Positions 1 to 5,897 of a stretch of 8,884 nucleotides of DNA are shown here, piece by piece. Where the stretch lies: NCBI GenBank assembly GCA_019307805.1, contig JAFDIX010000085.1:1-8884 (forward strand), in the 5' to 3' direction. The DNA is from Deltaproteobacteria bacterium (lineage in GTDB: Bacteria; Desulfobacterota; DSM-4660; Desulfatiglandales; HGW-15). The notes under the pieces are model-generated. The model ran no database searches and was not told the origin of the DNA. It saw only the letters and a program-made list of their open reading frames with translations. Position 1 is the stretch's first letter, and the number at the start of each line of letters is the position of its first letter. The position numbers were made by a program, and so were the translations under genes.

Positions 1-1
1 G

Positions 2-1180
2 GCCCGCAGGGAAATAAATCCCAAAACGATTTTGGCCGGTTTCGGACTGCAGATTGCACTCGCCATCATTCTTCTCAAGTTTCCCGGGAGCCAGTCTATG
101 TTCCTCTGGCTTAATGGTGCGGTAGAGGCCCTGGAGAAATCCACGGAAGCAGGCACAGGCTTTGTGTTCGGTTTTCTGGGTGGCGGGCCGCTTCCCTTTA
201 AGGAGCAAAGCCCGGGCCTGAGCTATGTCTTCGCCTTTCGCGCCCTGCCACTGGTTTTGATCATAAGCGCAATCTCTTCCCTCCTGTTCTACTGGAGAAT
301 CCTTCCCATGGTGGTGAGGGGTTTTTCCTGGTTCCTGCGTCGCACCATGTCCCTGGGAGGGGTGGAAGGTCTTGGAACGGCAGCAAACATATTTGTTGGA
401 ATGGTGGAATCCCCCCTGCTTATTCGGCCCTATCTTACCGGCATATCGAGGAGTGAACTCTTCACAATCATGACCTCGGGCATGGCCACCATAGCAGGGA
501 CGGTGATGGTCCTTTACGCCGCCATTCTGAAGGATGCCATCCCCGGTATCATGGGACACCTCCTCACTGCATCCATTATCAGTGCCCCTGCTGCCGTGAC
601 CGTATCCAAACTGATGATACCCGAAAAAGCCGAGCCATCCACCGGAAGGATTGAACTGCCCCAGTCGGCCAGTACCTCTATGGATGCCATCACCAAGGGA
701 ACCATGGAAGGCGTCAAGCTGCTCATTAACATTATCGCCATGCTGCTGGTGCTTGTGGCCCTTGTTTATCTGATCAATCTCATATTGGGGCTTCTGCCGG
801 GCATATCGGGAAAGCCCCTCACACTCCAAAGACTCCTCGGTTATGTGATGGCACCCGTGACGTGGCTCATGGGGATCCCCTGGTCAGAGGCCCGTATAAC
901 AGGGACCCTCATGGGCACCAAGACCGTGCTGAATGAATTTTTGGCCTATCTTGATCTGGCAAACCTGCCCGAAGGGACGCTCAGTGAGAGATCTCGCCTG
1001 ATCATGACCTACGCCATGTGCGGGTTTGCCAACTTCGGCTCACTCGGCATTATGATCGGGGGTATGGGGGCCATGGCTCCTGAGAGAAGGGATGATATCG
1101 TGGGCCTGGGCATGAAATCCATTGTCGCGGGAACCATTGCCACCTGCATGACCGGGGCAGCGGTTGGAATCATCCTCTGA
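2..1180 (+). CDS. nupC: Concentrative nucleoside transporter (NupC/CNT family), 5' end missing
   Basis: This inner-membrane cation-coupled symporter for nucleosides is open at the window's left edge. The frame is already coding from base 2, and the TTG at 32 is an internal leucine, so roughly 30 N-terminal residues are probably missing compared with bacterial CNTs of about 400-430 residues. Family hallmarks are clear. A stretch reading GTAANIFVG..ES followed by PLLIRPYL is encoded at about 374-436. It is followed by SELFTIMTSGMATIAG, then TKTVLNEFLAYL (about 917-952), then CGFANFGSLGIMIGG. Many hydrophobic segments are present. The ribose-contacting residues known from the Vibrio cholerae CNT structure appear conserved: Glu at 407-409, Glu at 935-937, Asn at 1031-1033 and Ser at 1040-1042. 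The nucleobase-contacting Gln-Thr pair is replaced by Met-Val (401-406), so base preference may differ from classical NupC. The stop overlaps the next start (TGATG), which suggests coupling. Family assignment is firm; substrate is inferred. Confidence 0.93.
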   Translation, partial: ARREINPKTILAGFGLQIALAIILLKFPGSQSMFLWLNGAVEALEKSTEAGTGFVFGFLGGGPLPFKEQSPGLSYVFAFRALPLVLIISAISSLLFYWRILPMVVRGFSWFLRRTMSLGGVEGLGTAANIFVGMVESPLLIRPYLTGISRSELFTIMTSGMATIAGTVMVLYAAILKDAIPGIMGHLLTASIISAPAAVTVSKLMIPEKAEPSTGRIELPQSASTSMDAITKGTMEGVKLLINIIAMLLVLVALVYLINLILGLLPGISGKPLTLQRLLGYVMAPVTWLMGIPWSEARITGTLMGTKTVLNEFLAYLDLANLPEGTLSERSRLIMTYAMCGFANFGSLGIMIGGMGAMAPERRDDIVGLGMKSIVAGTIATCMTGAAVGIIL

Positions 1181-2184
1181 TGGGAAAGAAACCGCCCATG
1201 GGGAAGCAACTGCGTACTGCAGAGATCAGCCCATCCCGGGTCAACCTGGACAACCTTGAGCAAGACCCGGGACCCTATGGCATGAGCTTCGGTTTTGATA
1301 TTGATCCTCTGGTCCGGTCAATGAAGGAAATCGGCCTTATCAACGCCCCCTGTGTGATAGAAAATCCGTCCGGGCAAATGAATATTGTCACAGGCTATCG
1401 TAGAGTCATGGCTGCGAGAGTCCTGAAATGGTCCGAACTGCCCTGCAGGGACCTGACCACAGTGGATCCATCGCCTTTGCACCTGCTTCTCCTGAATCTG
1501 AAAGACAACATGACAACCAGGGTCTTCAATGATGTGGAAAAGGGGATGGTCCTGTCACGCCTGGTCAAACATATTCCCAGGGAAGAGGTCCTGAATCAAT
1601 ACATGCCCATGATGCATTTGCCCTCGAACGACCCACTCCTTGCACTCTTTCTGGCCTTGGAAGAAGGTAATAGGGACATCAAAGAAGCGGTCGCTGAGGG
1701 GAGGCTCCCGCTCCGCAATGTAAAGCGCCTTTTTGAGTTGCATGGGGGTTCTCGGGATGTGGTTTTTCATTGGCTGTCAAACATCAGGTTCAACGCGAAC
1801 CAACAAGCACATTTTATTGAAATAATAGAAGATATTTCAGCAAGAGAAGAAAAGGGAATTCCTGATATTCTGATAGAAAATGACATGGTGGGGCTATTGC
1901 ATGATGATAAACGGAACAATCCCCAAAAGGCAAAACACGTGCTGGAGGTCCTGAGACGAAGACGTTTTCCCCGGCTGACAAAAGCAGAACAGGCGTTTCA
2001 GAAACAAGTTGCCGGATTAATGCTGCCAAATGGGATCACCATACATCACCCTCCCCATTTTGAAGGATCCCAATATCAGCTTGAGGCCTGTTTCAGAAAC
2101 GGCGCAGCACTGCGGAAGATGTTGGAAAAACTCATAAGGATGGAGGGCCTCGATAGGGTGGGTGATCCCTGGGAGGAGCCATGA
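1180..2184 (+). CDS. ParB/Srx-fold protein (ParB N-terminal domain-like), 334 aa
   Basis: This protein resembles the ParB/sulfiredoxin-fold domain of the ParB/RepB/Spo0J family, seen in chromosome partition proteins (CTP-dependent DNA clamps) and many other nucleotide-binding proteins. Residues 14-115 carry the expected order: a start like ISPSRVNLDN, then LVRSMKEIGLINAPCVIE, then IVTGYRRVMAARVL (residues 69-82) and LKWSELPCRDL. The GYRR at 72-75 sits where ParB has GERR. The second box is loose (LLLNLKDNMTTRVFNDVEKG). The 200 C-terminal residues have short helical, basic stretches (RRRRF near 260) but no domain I recognise. It is not a normal ParB: no parA adjoins it and it sits between a transporter and a radical SAM enzyme, overlapping the latter by 4 bp (ATGA). 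The ATG at 1180 overlaps the nupC stop. An in-frame ATG at 1198 is possible, and neither has a strong Shine-Dalgarno. The molecular role is unknown; the tight coupling suggests it works with the downstream enzyme. Confidence 0.75.
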   Translation: MGKKPPMGKQLRTAEISPSRVNLDNLEQDPGPYGMSFGFDIDPLVRSMKEIGLINAPCVIENPSGQMNIVTGYRRVMAARVLKWSELPCRDLTTVDPSPLHLLLLNLKDNMTTRVFNDVEKGMVLSRLVKHIPREEVLNQYMPMMHLPSNDPLLALFLALEEGNRDIKEAVAEGRLPLRNVKRLFELHGGSRDVVFHWLSNIRFNANQQAHFIEIIEDISAREEKGIPDILIENDMVGLLHDDKRNNPQKAKHVLEVLRRRRFPRLTKAEQAFQKQVAGLMLPNGITIHHPPHFEGSQYQLEACFRNGAALRKMLEKLIRMEGLDRVGDPWEEP

Positions 2185-3260
2185 CCGGCATTCCTTTGAA
2201 GAGAATTATCCTGGAGCAGGGCGCAAGGGCCTTTGATTCCTGTAGCGCTATTCTCGACCGACTCCCCGGCCTCCCTGTGTCCAGGGCAGAAACCCAGGAG
2301 ACAGCCCCCTTTGCAATGGATAAGAAGAGTCTTCGGCTTATCTCCTTTCCAGGGCAGATTTTTAAACCCTGCCCCGGAACCCGGGAATATATCTGCTGTG
2401 GATATCACATCCTGCACGTGGGCACAAACTGCCCCCTGGACTGTTCCTATTGCATTCTGCAGGCCTATTTTAACCAGCCTTCGTTGCGTGTGTTTGTGAA
2501 TCTGGAAGAAAGACTTCGTGAACTGTCCCTGATCCTGGATCAGCACCCGGAAAAGATTTTCCGGATCGGTACGGGAGAATTTACGGACAGCCTGGCAATG
2601 GATCCGATTGTCCGTTGGAGTGAGACCCTGCTGCCTTTCTTTTCCAAGAGAAAGAATGCCATCCTTGAGCTGAAGACAAAAACAGATAACATCGAGGGGC
2701 TTTTGCGATCAAAATACCGGGAGCATATCGTTGTCTCCTGGTCCCTCAACAGCCCCACTATAGTCGCCACAGAGGAGCATGGGGCGCCTTCACTGGAAAA
2801 AAGACTGCGCGCGGCCCGAAGATGCCAGGAAGAGGGCTATGTTCTGGGCTTTCATTTTGATCCCATGATTCATCACCCGAATTGGGAAGAAGAATATAAA
2901 AAGACCATCGAACTCATGGACAGGTATATCAAACCCCGGGGAATCATCTGGATAAGCATGGGATCATTGCGGTTTATGCCGAACCTCAAGGGCATTATTC
3001 GAAGACGTCATCCCGGGACAAAAATCCTTGATGGCGAGTTTATTCCGGGGTTGGATGGAAAGATGCGCTACTTTAAGCCTATTCGCTTGGAATTATTCTC
3101 TTTTATGGTTGACATTCTTTCTGGATGGCATGAAGATCTCGGGCTGTACCTCTGTATGGAAAGTGATGAAGTCTGGGCAAAATCCCTGGGCTGGTCCCCG
3201 GGCGATTCCAGGGGACTTTCCAGGTATCTGGACCAACGGGTGAAAGACGTTTTTCCATAA
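2181..3260 (+). CDS. Radical SAM protein of the spore photoproduct lyase-like (SPL) family
   Basis: This 359-residue radical SAM enzyme has the cluster motif CxxxCxxC at Cys84, Cys88 and Cys91, in the context GTNCPLDCSYCILQ. That context resembles spore photoproduct lyase (GCP..C.YCYLQ). The cysteines would hold a 4Fe-4S cluster that cleaves S-adenosylmethionine. Length and the position of the motif near residue 90 also fit SPL. In true SPL a catalytic hydrogen-donating cysteine (Cys140/141) lies about 43 residues after the last cluster cysteine. Here that region reads IGTGEFTDSLAMD (residues 129-141) and contains no cysteine. The enzyme is therefore probably not a canonical thymine-dimer spore photoproduct lyase; either the chemistry or the substrate differs. 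ATG at 2181 overlaps the stop of the ParB-like gene in ATGA, which points to translational coupling. No good terminator follows. A 5-bp stem at 3262-3276 (CGGGT/ACCCG) lacks a T-run. The SPL-family call is confident; the substrate is not known. Confidence 0.85.
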   Translation: MTGIPLKRIILEQGARAFDSCSAILDRLPGLPVSRAETQETAPFAMDKKSLRLISFPGQIFKPCPGTREYICCGYHILHVGTNCPLDCSYCILQAYFNQPSLRVFVNLEERLRELSLILDQHPEKIFRIGTGEFTDSLAMDPIVRWSETLLPFFSKRKNAILELKTKTDNIEGLLRSKYREHIVVSWSLNSPTIVATEEHGAPSLEKRLRAARRCQEEGYVLGFHFDPMIHHPNWEEEYKKTIELMDRYIKPRGIIWISMGSLRFMPNLKGIIRRRHPGTKILDGEFIPGLDGKMRYFKPIRLELFSFMVDILSGWHEDLGLYLCMESDEVWAKSLGWSPGDSRGLSRYLDQRVKDVFP

Positions 3261-3301
3261 ACGGGTCCTTTACCCGGTGGTGTAAAACTGTTACTTATTT
3301 G

Positions 3302-3329
3302 TTGATTTTAAAATCTTCGGTGGTATGTT
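3302..3329 (+). promoter_or_regulatory. Candidate sigma70-type promoter for nfu
   Basis: A -35 box TTGATT (3302-3307) is followed by a 16-bp spacer and a -10 box TATGTT (3324-3329) preceded by TGG, giving an extended -10 element. Both hexamers match the consensus at four of six positions. Transcription would start near 3336, about 25 bases before the chosen nfu start. It is the only gap of useful size between the SPL-like gene and nfu. This rests on pattern alone. Confidence 0.4.
3304..3315. repeat. 12-bp perfect palindrome inside the nfu promoter
   Basis: GATTTTAAAATC is a perfect inverted repeat. It overlaps the -35 box and the start of the spacer of the candidate nfu promoter, a position where a dimeric repressor would block RNA polymerase. 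No regulator can be named, and A/T-rich palindromes of this size also arise by chance. Confidence 0.35.
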
Positions 3330-3348
3330 AAGGGAAATCGATATGAAT

Positions 3349-3354
3349 GGAGGA
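3349..3354 (+). promoter_or_regulatory. Ribosome binding site that decides the nfu start
   Basis: GGAGGA lies 7 bases before the ATG at 3362. It overlaps the alternative ATG at 3347, which itself has only a distant AAGGG. This favours initiation at 3362. Confidence 0.7.
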
Positions 3355-3361
3355 TTACAGG

Positions 3362-3589
3362 ATGTTAAAAGAGAGAGTTGAAGAAGCCCTCAACAAGGTA
3401 AGGCCTTCCCTTCAGGCAGACGGAGGGGATGTAGAGCTGGTTGAGGTGAATGATGCTGACGGAGTGGTCAAGGTGCGACTTCAAGGCTCCTGTGCCGGGT
3501 GCCCCATGTCCCAGATGACGCTCAAGATGGGAATTGAAAAAATATTGAAGCAGAATGTGCCGGAAGTGAGCAGGGTGGAGTCGGTGTAG
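3362..3589 (+). CDS. NifU C-terminal-domain protein (Nfu-type Fe-S cluster carrier)
   Basis: This 75-residue stand-alone NifU C-terminal domain would act in the cytoplasm, carrying or transferring a 4Fe-4S cluster to apo-proteins. The whole length matches the family: VRPSLQADGGDVELVEV near residues 13-29, then a beta strand and GSCAGCPMS with the cluster-binding Cys44 and Cys47, then MTLKMGIEKILKQNVPEV. The nearby radical SAM enzymes (the SPL-like protein and MiaB) need 4Fe-4S clusters and are plausible clients, but that is inference. ATG at 3362 was chosen over ATG at 3347 because GGAGGA is well spaced only for the former. A strong terminator follows, so with the upstream promoter the gene is probably monocistronic. 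Confidence 0.92.
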   Translation: MLKERVEEALNKVRPSLQADGGDVELVEVNDADGVVKVRLQGSCAGCPMSQMTLKMGIEKILKQNVPEVSRVESV

Positions 3590-3626
3590 GTTGTGAAATC
3601 GATTCGAAATCCGGTGATAATCCGAT

Positions 3627-3656
3627 AAAGGGATCCAGTGGCACGGTCCCTTTTTT
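3627..3656 (+). terminator. Rho-independent terminator after nfu
   Basis: A 9-bp stem pairs AAAGGGATC (3627-3635) with GGTCCCTTT (3645-3653), with one U-G wobble. It encloses a 9-base loop and runs straight into TTTTTT (3651-3656). It begins 37 bases after the nfu stop and separates that gene from the dehydrogenase. Confidence 0.85.
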
Positions 3657-3703
3657 CATTGTGATAATTTGGCTGAATAGGACAAGATCGGAAAGGAGGT
3701 CAT

Positions 3704-4564
3704 ATGGAAGTTAATAAAGTGGGTATTGTGGGAGCGGGCACCATGGGCAATGGCATTGCCCAGGTTGCAGCACAGGTTGGCTGTGAAGTAGTTATGAGCG
3801 ACATAGAGGATCAATATGTCCGGCGTGGCCTGGACAACATCGACAGATTCCTGTCGAAAAGTGTGGAAAAGGGCAAGATCCAGGCGGATGAAAAAGACGC
3901 CATTCTGGGGCGCATCACAGGCACCACCGATATGTCCGATCTCAAGGACATGGATTTTGTCGTAGAAGCGGTGATCGAGGATCTGGAACTCAAGAAGGCT
4001 GTTTTTAAGGAGCTGGATGGGATATGCCGGCCTGAAATCGTTCTTGCCTCCAACACATCCTCCATGTCGGTGACGGAAATAGCCGCTGCGACCAAGAGAC
4101 CGGACCAGGTGTGTGGGGTGCACTTTTTCAACCCCGTTCCCCTGATGCGATTGGTAGAGGTAATTCGGGGCTACTATACCAGTGATGATACGGTGGGTGT
4201 TGCGGTTGCGCTGGCTCAACGTATGGGCAAGGTGACTGTTGACGTCAAAAAGGATTCACCGGGCTTTATCGTCAATAGGATCATGATGCCCCATTTCCTG
4301 GAGGCCATCAAAATCGTTGAAGAGGGCATTGCAAGTGTTGAAGATGTGGACACGGCCGTTAAAAACGGGCTCAACTACCCCATGGGGCCCTTTGAACTTA
4401 TGGATCTGACCGGCATTGATATTGCCTATTTTGTCACGGAATATCTCTACAAAGAACTCAACAAGGAATCCAAGTGGGTTTCCCCGAACCTGTTAAAATC
4501 CATGATTCGGGCCGGAAGACTGGGCAGAAAAACCGGGGGAGGGTGGTACGACTACGGAAAGTAA
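3704..4564 (+). CDS. hbd: 3-hydroxybutyryl-CoA dehydrogenase (3-hydroxyacyl-CoA dehydrogenase)
   Basis: This 286-residue cytoplasmic NAD(P)-dependent enzyme interconverts acetoacetyl-CoA and 3-hydroxybutyryl-CoA, used in butyrate metabolism and beta-oxidation. The N-terminal Rossmann domain opens with VGIVGAGTMGNGIAQ (GxGxxG at residues 10-15), and Asp33 at the end of the second strand favours NAD over NADP. Catalytic residues of the family are visible: Ser119 in SNTSSMSV, His140 in GVHFFNPVP, Glu152 in LVEVI and Asn191 in SPGFIVNRI. The C-terminal helical domain carries GLNYPMGPFELMDLTGID and ends in GRLGRKTGGGWYDY. The length is typical of the short, single-function bacterial enzyme rather than a FadB fusion. 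AGGAGGT at 3694-3700 serves the ATG. The gene stands alone between two terminators; no partner (crotonase, thiolase, acyl-CoA dehydrogenase) is in view. The promoter is unclear. Confidence 0.95.
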   Translation: MEVNKVGIVGAGTMGNGIAQVAAQVGCEVVMSDIEDQYVRRGLDNIDRFLSKSVEKGKIQADEKDAILGRITGTTDMSDLKDMDFVVEAVIEDLELKKAVFKELDGICRPEIVLASNTSSMSVTEIAAATKRPDQVCGVHFFNPVPLMRLVEVIRGYYTSDDTVGVAVALAQRMGKVTVDVKKDSPGFIVNRIMMPHFLEAIKIVEEGIASVEDVDTAVKNGLNYPMGPFELMDLTGIDIAYFVTEYLYKELNKESKWVSPNLLKSMIRAGRLGRKTGGGWYDYGK

Positions 4565-4588
4565 CTCTCTCAAACCCTTCAAAACAAT

Positions 4589-4626
4589 AAAAAAGGCAGT
4601 TCCCGGAAAGGGGCGCTGCCTTTTTT
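4589..4626. terminator. Bidirectional rho-independent terminator between hbd and the bS22-like gene
   Basis: AAAAAAGGCAG (4589-4599) pairs perfectly with CTGCCTTTTTT (4616-4626). Inside, CCC (4602-4604) pairs with GGG (4611-4613), closing a 6-base loop. The A-run on one side and T-run on the other make it work in both directions: 24 bases after the hbd stop on the plus strand and 29 bases after the stop of the small minus-strand gene. Confidence 0.92.
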
Positions 4627-4655
4627 AATTTTCAGAGAAAACAAGGAACAAACAA

Positions 4656-4745
4656 CTATTTATTTTTATGGCGCATCTTCTTGAGTTGTTTTCGATATTT
4701 ATGCTTTCGGATTTTTTTGCGTCTTTTTTTAACAACACTTCCCAT
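4656..4745 (-). CDS. bS22-like small ribosomal protein (AURKAIP1/COX24 domain), 29 aa
   Basis: This very small, very basic protein begins MGSVVKKRRKKIRKHK and ends QLKKMRHKNK; 17 of its 29 residues are Lys or Arg. The pattern MGSV(V/I)KKRRK, followed by a lysine-rich stretch and an (L)(L/K)K.R end, is that of the AURKAIP1/COX24 domain family. Bacterial members of about 30-33 residues include the mycobacterial 30S protein bS22, related to mitochondrial mS38, which binds 16S rRNA near the decoding region. The gene is supported independently of the protein: TGGAGG (4754-4759) lies 8 bases before the ATG, a good promoter lies upstream, and a shared terminator lies downstream. It runs opposite to its left-hand neighbours. 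At 29 residues it is slightly shorter than the members I recall, lacking the usual QRRKLGK-like tail. Its ribosomal role here is inferred from the family. Confidence 0.87.
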   Translation of the reverse strand: MGSVVKKRRKKIRKHKYRKQLKKMRHKNK

Positions 4746-4778
4746 GTAATGAGCCTCCAGTGCTAAAATGTTAGGTTA

Positions 4779-4807
4779 CTTCTACATTTTGTAAAAGGGC
4801 ATGTCAA
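4779..4807 (-). promoter_or_regulatory. Sigma70-type promoter for the bS22-like gene
   Basis: On the minus strand a perfect -35 hexamer TTGACA (4807-4802) is followed by a 17-bp spacer and a -10 box TAGAAG (4784-4779; four of six match). Transcription would start near 4772, about 27 bases before the ATG at 4745. The distance and spacer are ideal. Confidence 0.65.
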
Positions 4808-4864
4808 CCTATTTATTGGTGCTTATACGCAGGGTCATCAATGGGTTGGAGTGGAATAAGCGTA

Positions 4865-4892
4865 GGTTTACATAATATATATTATCAGAACT
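4865..4892 (-). other. dif: Candidate dif site (XerC/XerD chromosome dimer resolution site)
   Basis: Read on the minus strand, the 28 bp consist of a XerC-side arm AGTTCTGATAA (4892-4882), a 6-bp centre TATATA (4881-4876) and a XerD-side arm TTATGTAAACC (4875-4865). This is the 11-6-11 layout of dif. Compared with the B. subtilis dif sequence as I remember it, 23 of 28 bases agree, including the whole centre and 10 of 11 in the XerD arm. Against E. coli dif 20 of 28 agree. The inner ATAA/TTAT pairs make a 14-bp perfect palindrome (4872-4885), as in other dif sites, while the outer arms are asymmetric, as XerC/XerD sites require. It is intergenic, and the large genes on both sides point towards it, as expected at a replication terminus. 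XerCD would recombine two copies here to resolve chromosome dimers, activated by FtsK. No xer gene is in the window, which is usual. Confidence 0.75.
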
Positions 4893-5005
4893 AGTATGTC
4901 GTCCAAGGAGTCCCTAAATATTACGATAACGATTTTAGAAGTATGCCCATTGGTCGCCTGGCATAAATGGATTCACATTATTAAAGATATGTCTGGGACA
5001 CCACA
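4893..5005. other. Intergenic stretch with weak hairpins
   Basis: No open frame of note lies between the dif candidate and the diguanylate cyclase stop. Two weak minus-strand hairpins follow that stop: TGTC/GACA with a 3-base loop (4990-5000) and TATGCC/GGCATA with a 12-base loop (4942-4965). Neither has a T-run, so a terminator for the right-hand operon is possible but not shown. Confidence 0.3.
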
Positions 5006-5881
5006 CTAGCCTGCGGCGGTATTTTTTCTGGTATCTTTAGACCGATAGAGATTTTTGTCTGCCAGCCCAACAAGGTCCTTAACAGACATTCCGTCCTTGA
5101 ACATGGCAAACCCGATACTTGCCGTGATGTTGACCTTTTCTTTGAAAGACTGCTGCACGCGGGAGCCGATCTCCTCGGCAACGCTTATGTCCGCTTCAAT
5201 GAGAATAACCGCAAATTCATCTCCTCCGTAGCGGTACCCGGAATCAACACCTTCACGAATACTCAGGTTGATGACCTTGCCCACATTCCGCAAGACATTG
5301 TCCCCCTCGAGGTGGCCGTAAGCATCATTGTATTCCTTAAAATTATCCAGATCGAGCAGGATCAGTGCGAGGGACTTTTTTTGCCTTTCCGCCCGAATCA
5401 CTTCCTCATTCATTCTCGAATAAAAATGCCGCTGATTGAACAGGCCGGTCAAGGAATCTGTGATGGAAAGGCGGTTCAACTCCGTTCTAAGATCGCGCTC
5501 TCTGATGATTCGTCTTACTTTTGCCTCCAACTCGTCAAGCTGAAAAGGCTTTTTAATAAAATCGCTTGCCCCGGTATTTATAACATCCACATACCCGTAT
5601 CCGTCGGAATACCCGGTCATGGCAATCATATTGATCTCAGGAAACCCATCCTTCACTTTCTTGATAAGCTCGAAACCGTCCATTTCCGGCATCTTCATGT
5701 CCGTTAACACAAAGGTATACTCCTTCTCCTTCAATATTCTTATGGCGTCCATGCCACTGGATGCGGACCCAACGTTGAATCCAAGGCTCTGGAGCAGTTC
5801 CCCAAAGGTCTCCCTCAGGTAGAAATCATCATCTACAATGAGTATGAATTCCTTATTGTAATCGATCTTTTCCTCAACCAT
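5006..5881 (-). CDS. Response regulator with receiver and GGDEF domains (diguanylate cyclase)
   Basis: This 291-residue two-domain signalling protein would make cyclic di-GMP from two GTP when phosphorylated. The receiver domain (about residues 11-125) shows the acidic pocket in ILIVDDDF (Asp17-19), the phospho-acceptor Asp61 in LTDMKMPEMDGF, the switch residue Thr89 in MTGYSD and Lys111 in KKPF. A short linker leads to a GGDEF domain starting near SITDSLTGLFNQRHF (residue 139). It has LDLDNFKEYND (metal-binding Asp177) and an intact YGGDEF at 218-223, so the active site looks competent. The inhibitory I-site RxxD expected at residues 210-213 reads EGVD, so classical product inhibition may be absent. 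The start at 5881 lies 16 bp after the miaB stop. A longer frame reaching 5959 would overlap miaB and adds residues unlike a receiver domain. The Shine-Dalgarno is weak (GGGA). No histidine kinase is in view. Confidence 0.93.
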   Translation of the reverse strand: MVEEKIDYNKEFILIVDDDFYLRETFGELLQSLGFNVGSASSGMDAIRILKEKEYTFVLTDMKMPEMDGFELIKKVKDGFPEINMIAMTGYSDGYGYVDVINTGASDFIKKPFQLDELEAKVRRIIRERDLRTELNRLSITDSLTGLFNQRHFYSRMNEEVIRAERQKKSLALILLDLDNFKEYNDAYGHLEGDNVLRNVGKVINLSIREGVDSGYRYGGDEFAVILIEADISVAEEIGSRVQQSFKEKVNITASIGFAMFKDGMSVKDLVGLADKNLYRSKDTRKNTAAG

Positions 5882-5897
5882 GGATATATTTCCCGGG

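Noticed and set aside
1084..1091. GAGAAGGG, identical to a SpoIIIE recognition sequence
   Set aside because: It is a single copy inside the transporter gene and fits ordinary coding sequence. One 8-mer carries no weight.
2076..2546. 156-codon open frame on the minus strand
   Set aside because: It is antisense to the ParB-like and SPL-like genes, whose motifs and overlap are clear, and it shows no family features.
3262..3276. Stem-loop after the SPL-like gene
   Set aside because: The stem is only 5 bp and no T-run follows, so it is not a convincing terminator.
3347..3361. Upstream ATG giving an 80-residue Nfu
   Set aside because: Its own Shine-Dalgarno is poor, and GGAGGA lies within this stretch, ideally spaced for the ATG at 3362.
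3591..3621. Possible hbd promoter TTGTGA ... GATAAT
   Set aside because: The spacer is 19 bp and the nfu terminator lies just downstream. A second option at 3659-3687 has a very poor -10 box. Neither is supportable.
4746..5005. tRNA, riboswitch or small RNA in the largest gene-free stretch
   Set aside because: No cloverleaf, CCA end or known aptamer core could be found on either strand. Beyond the promoter, the dif candidate and weak hairpins nothing stands out.
5312..5707. 131-codon open frame on the plus strand
   Set aside because: It lies fully inside the diguanylate cyclase on the opposite strand, has no recognisable motif and no ribosome binding site.
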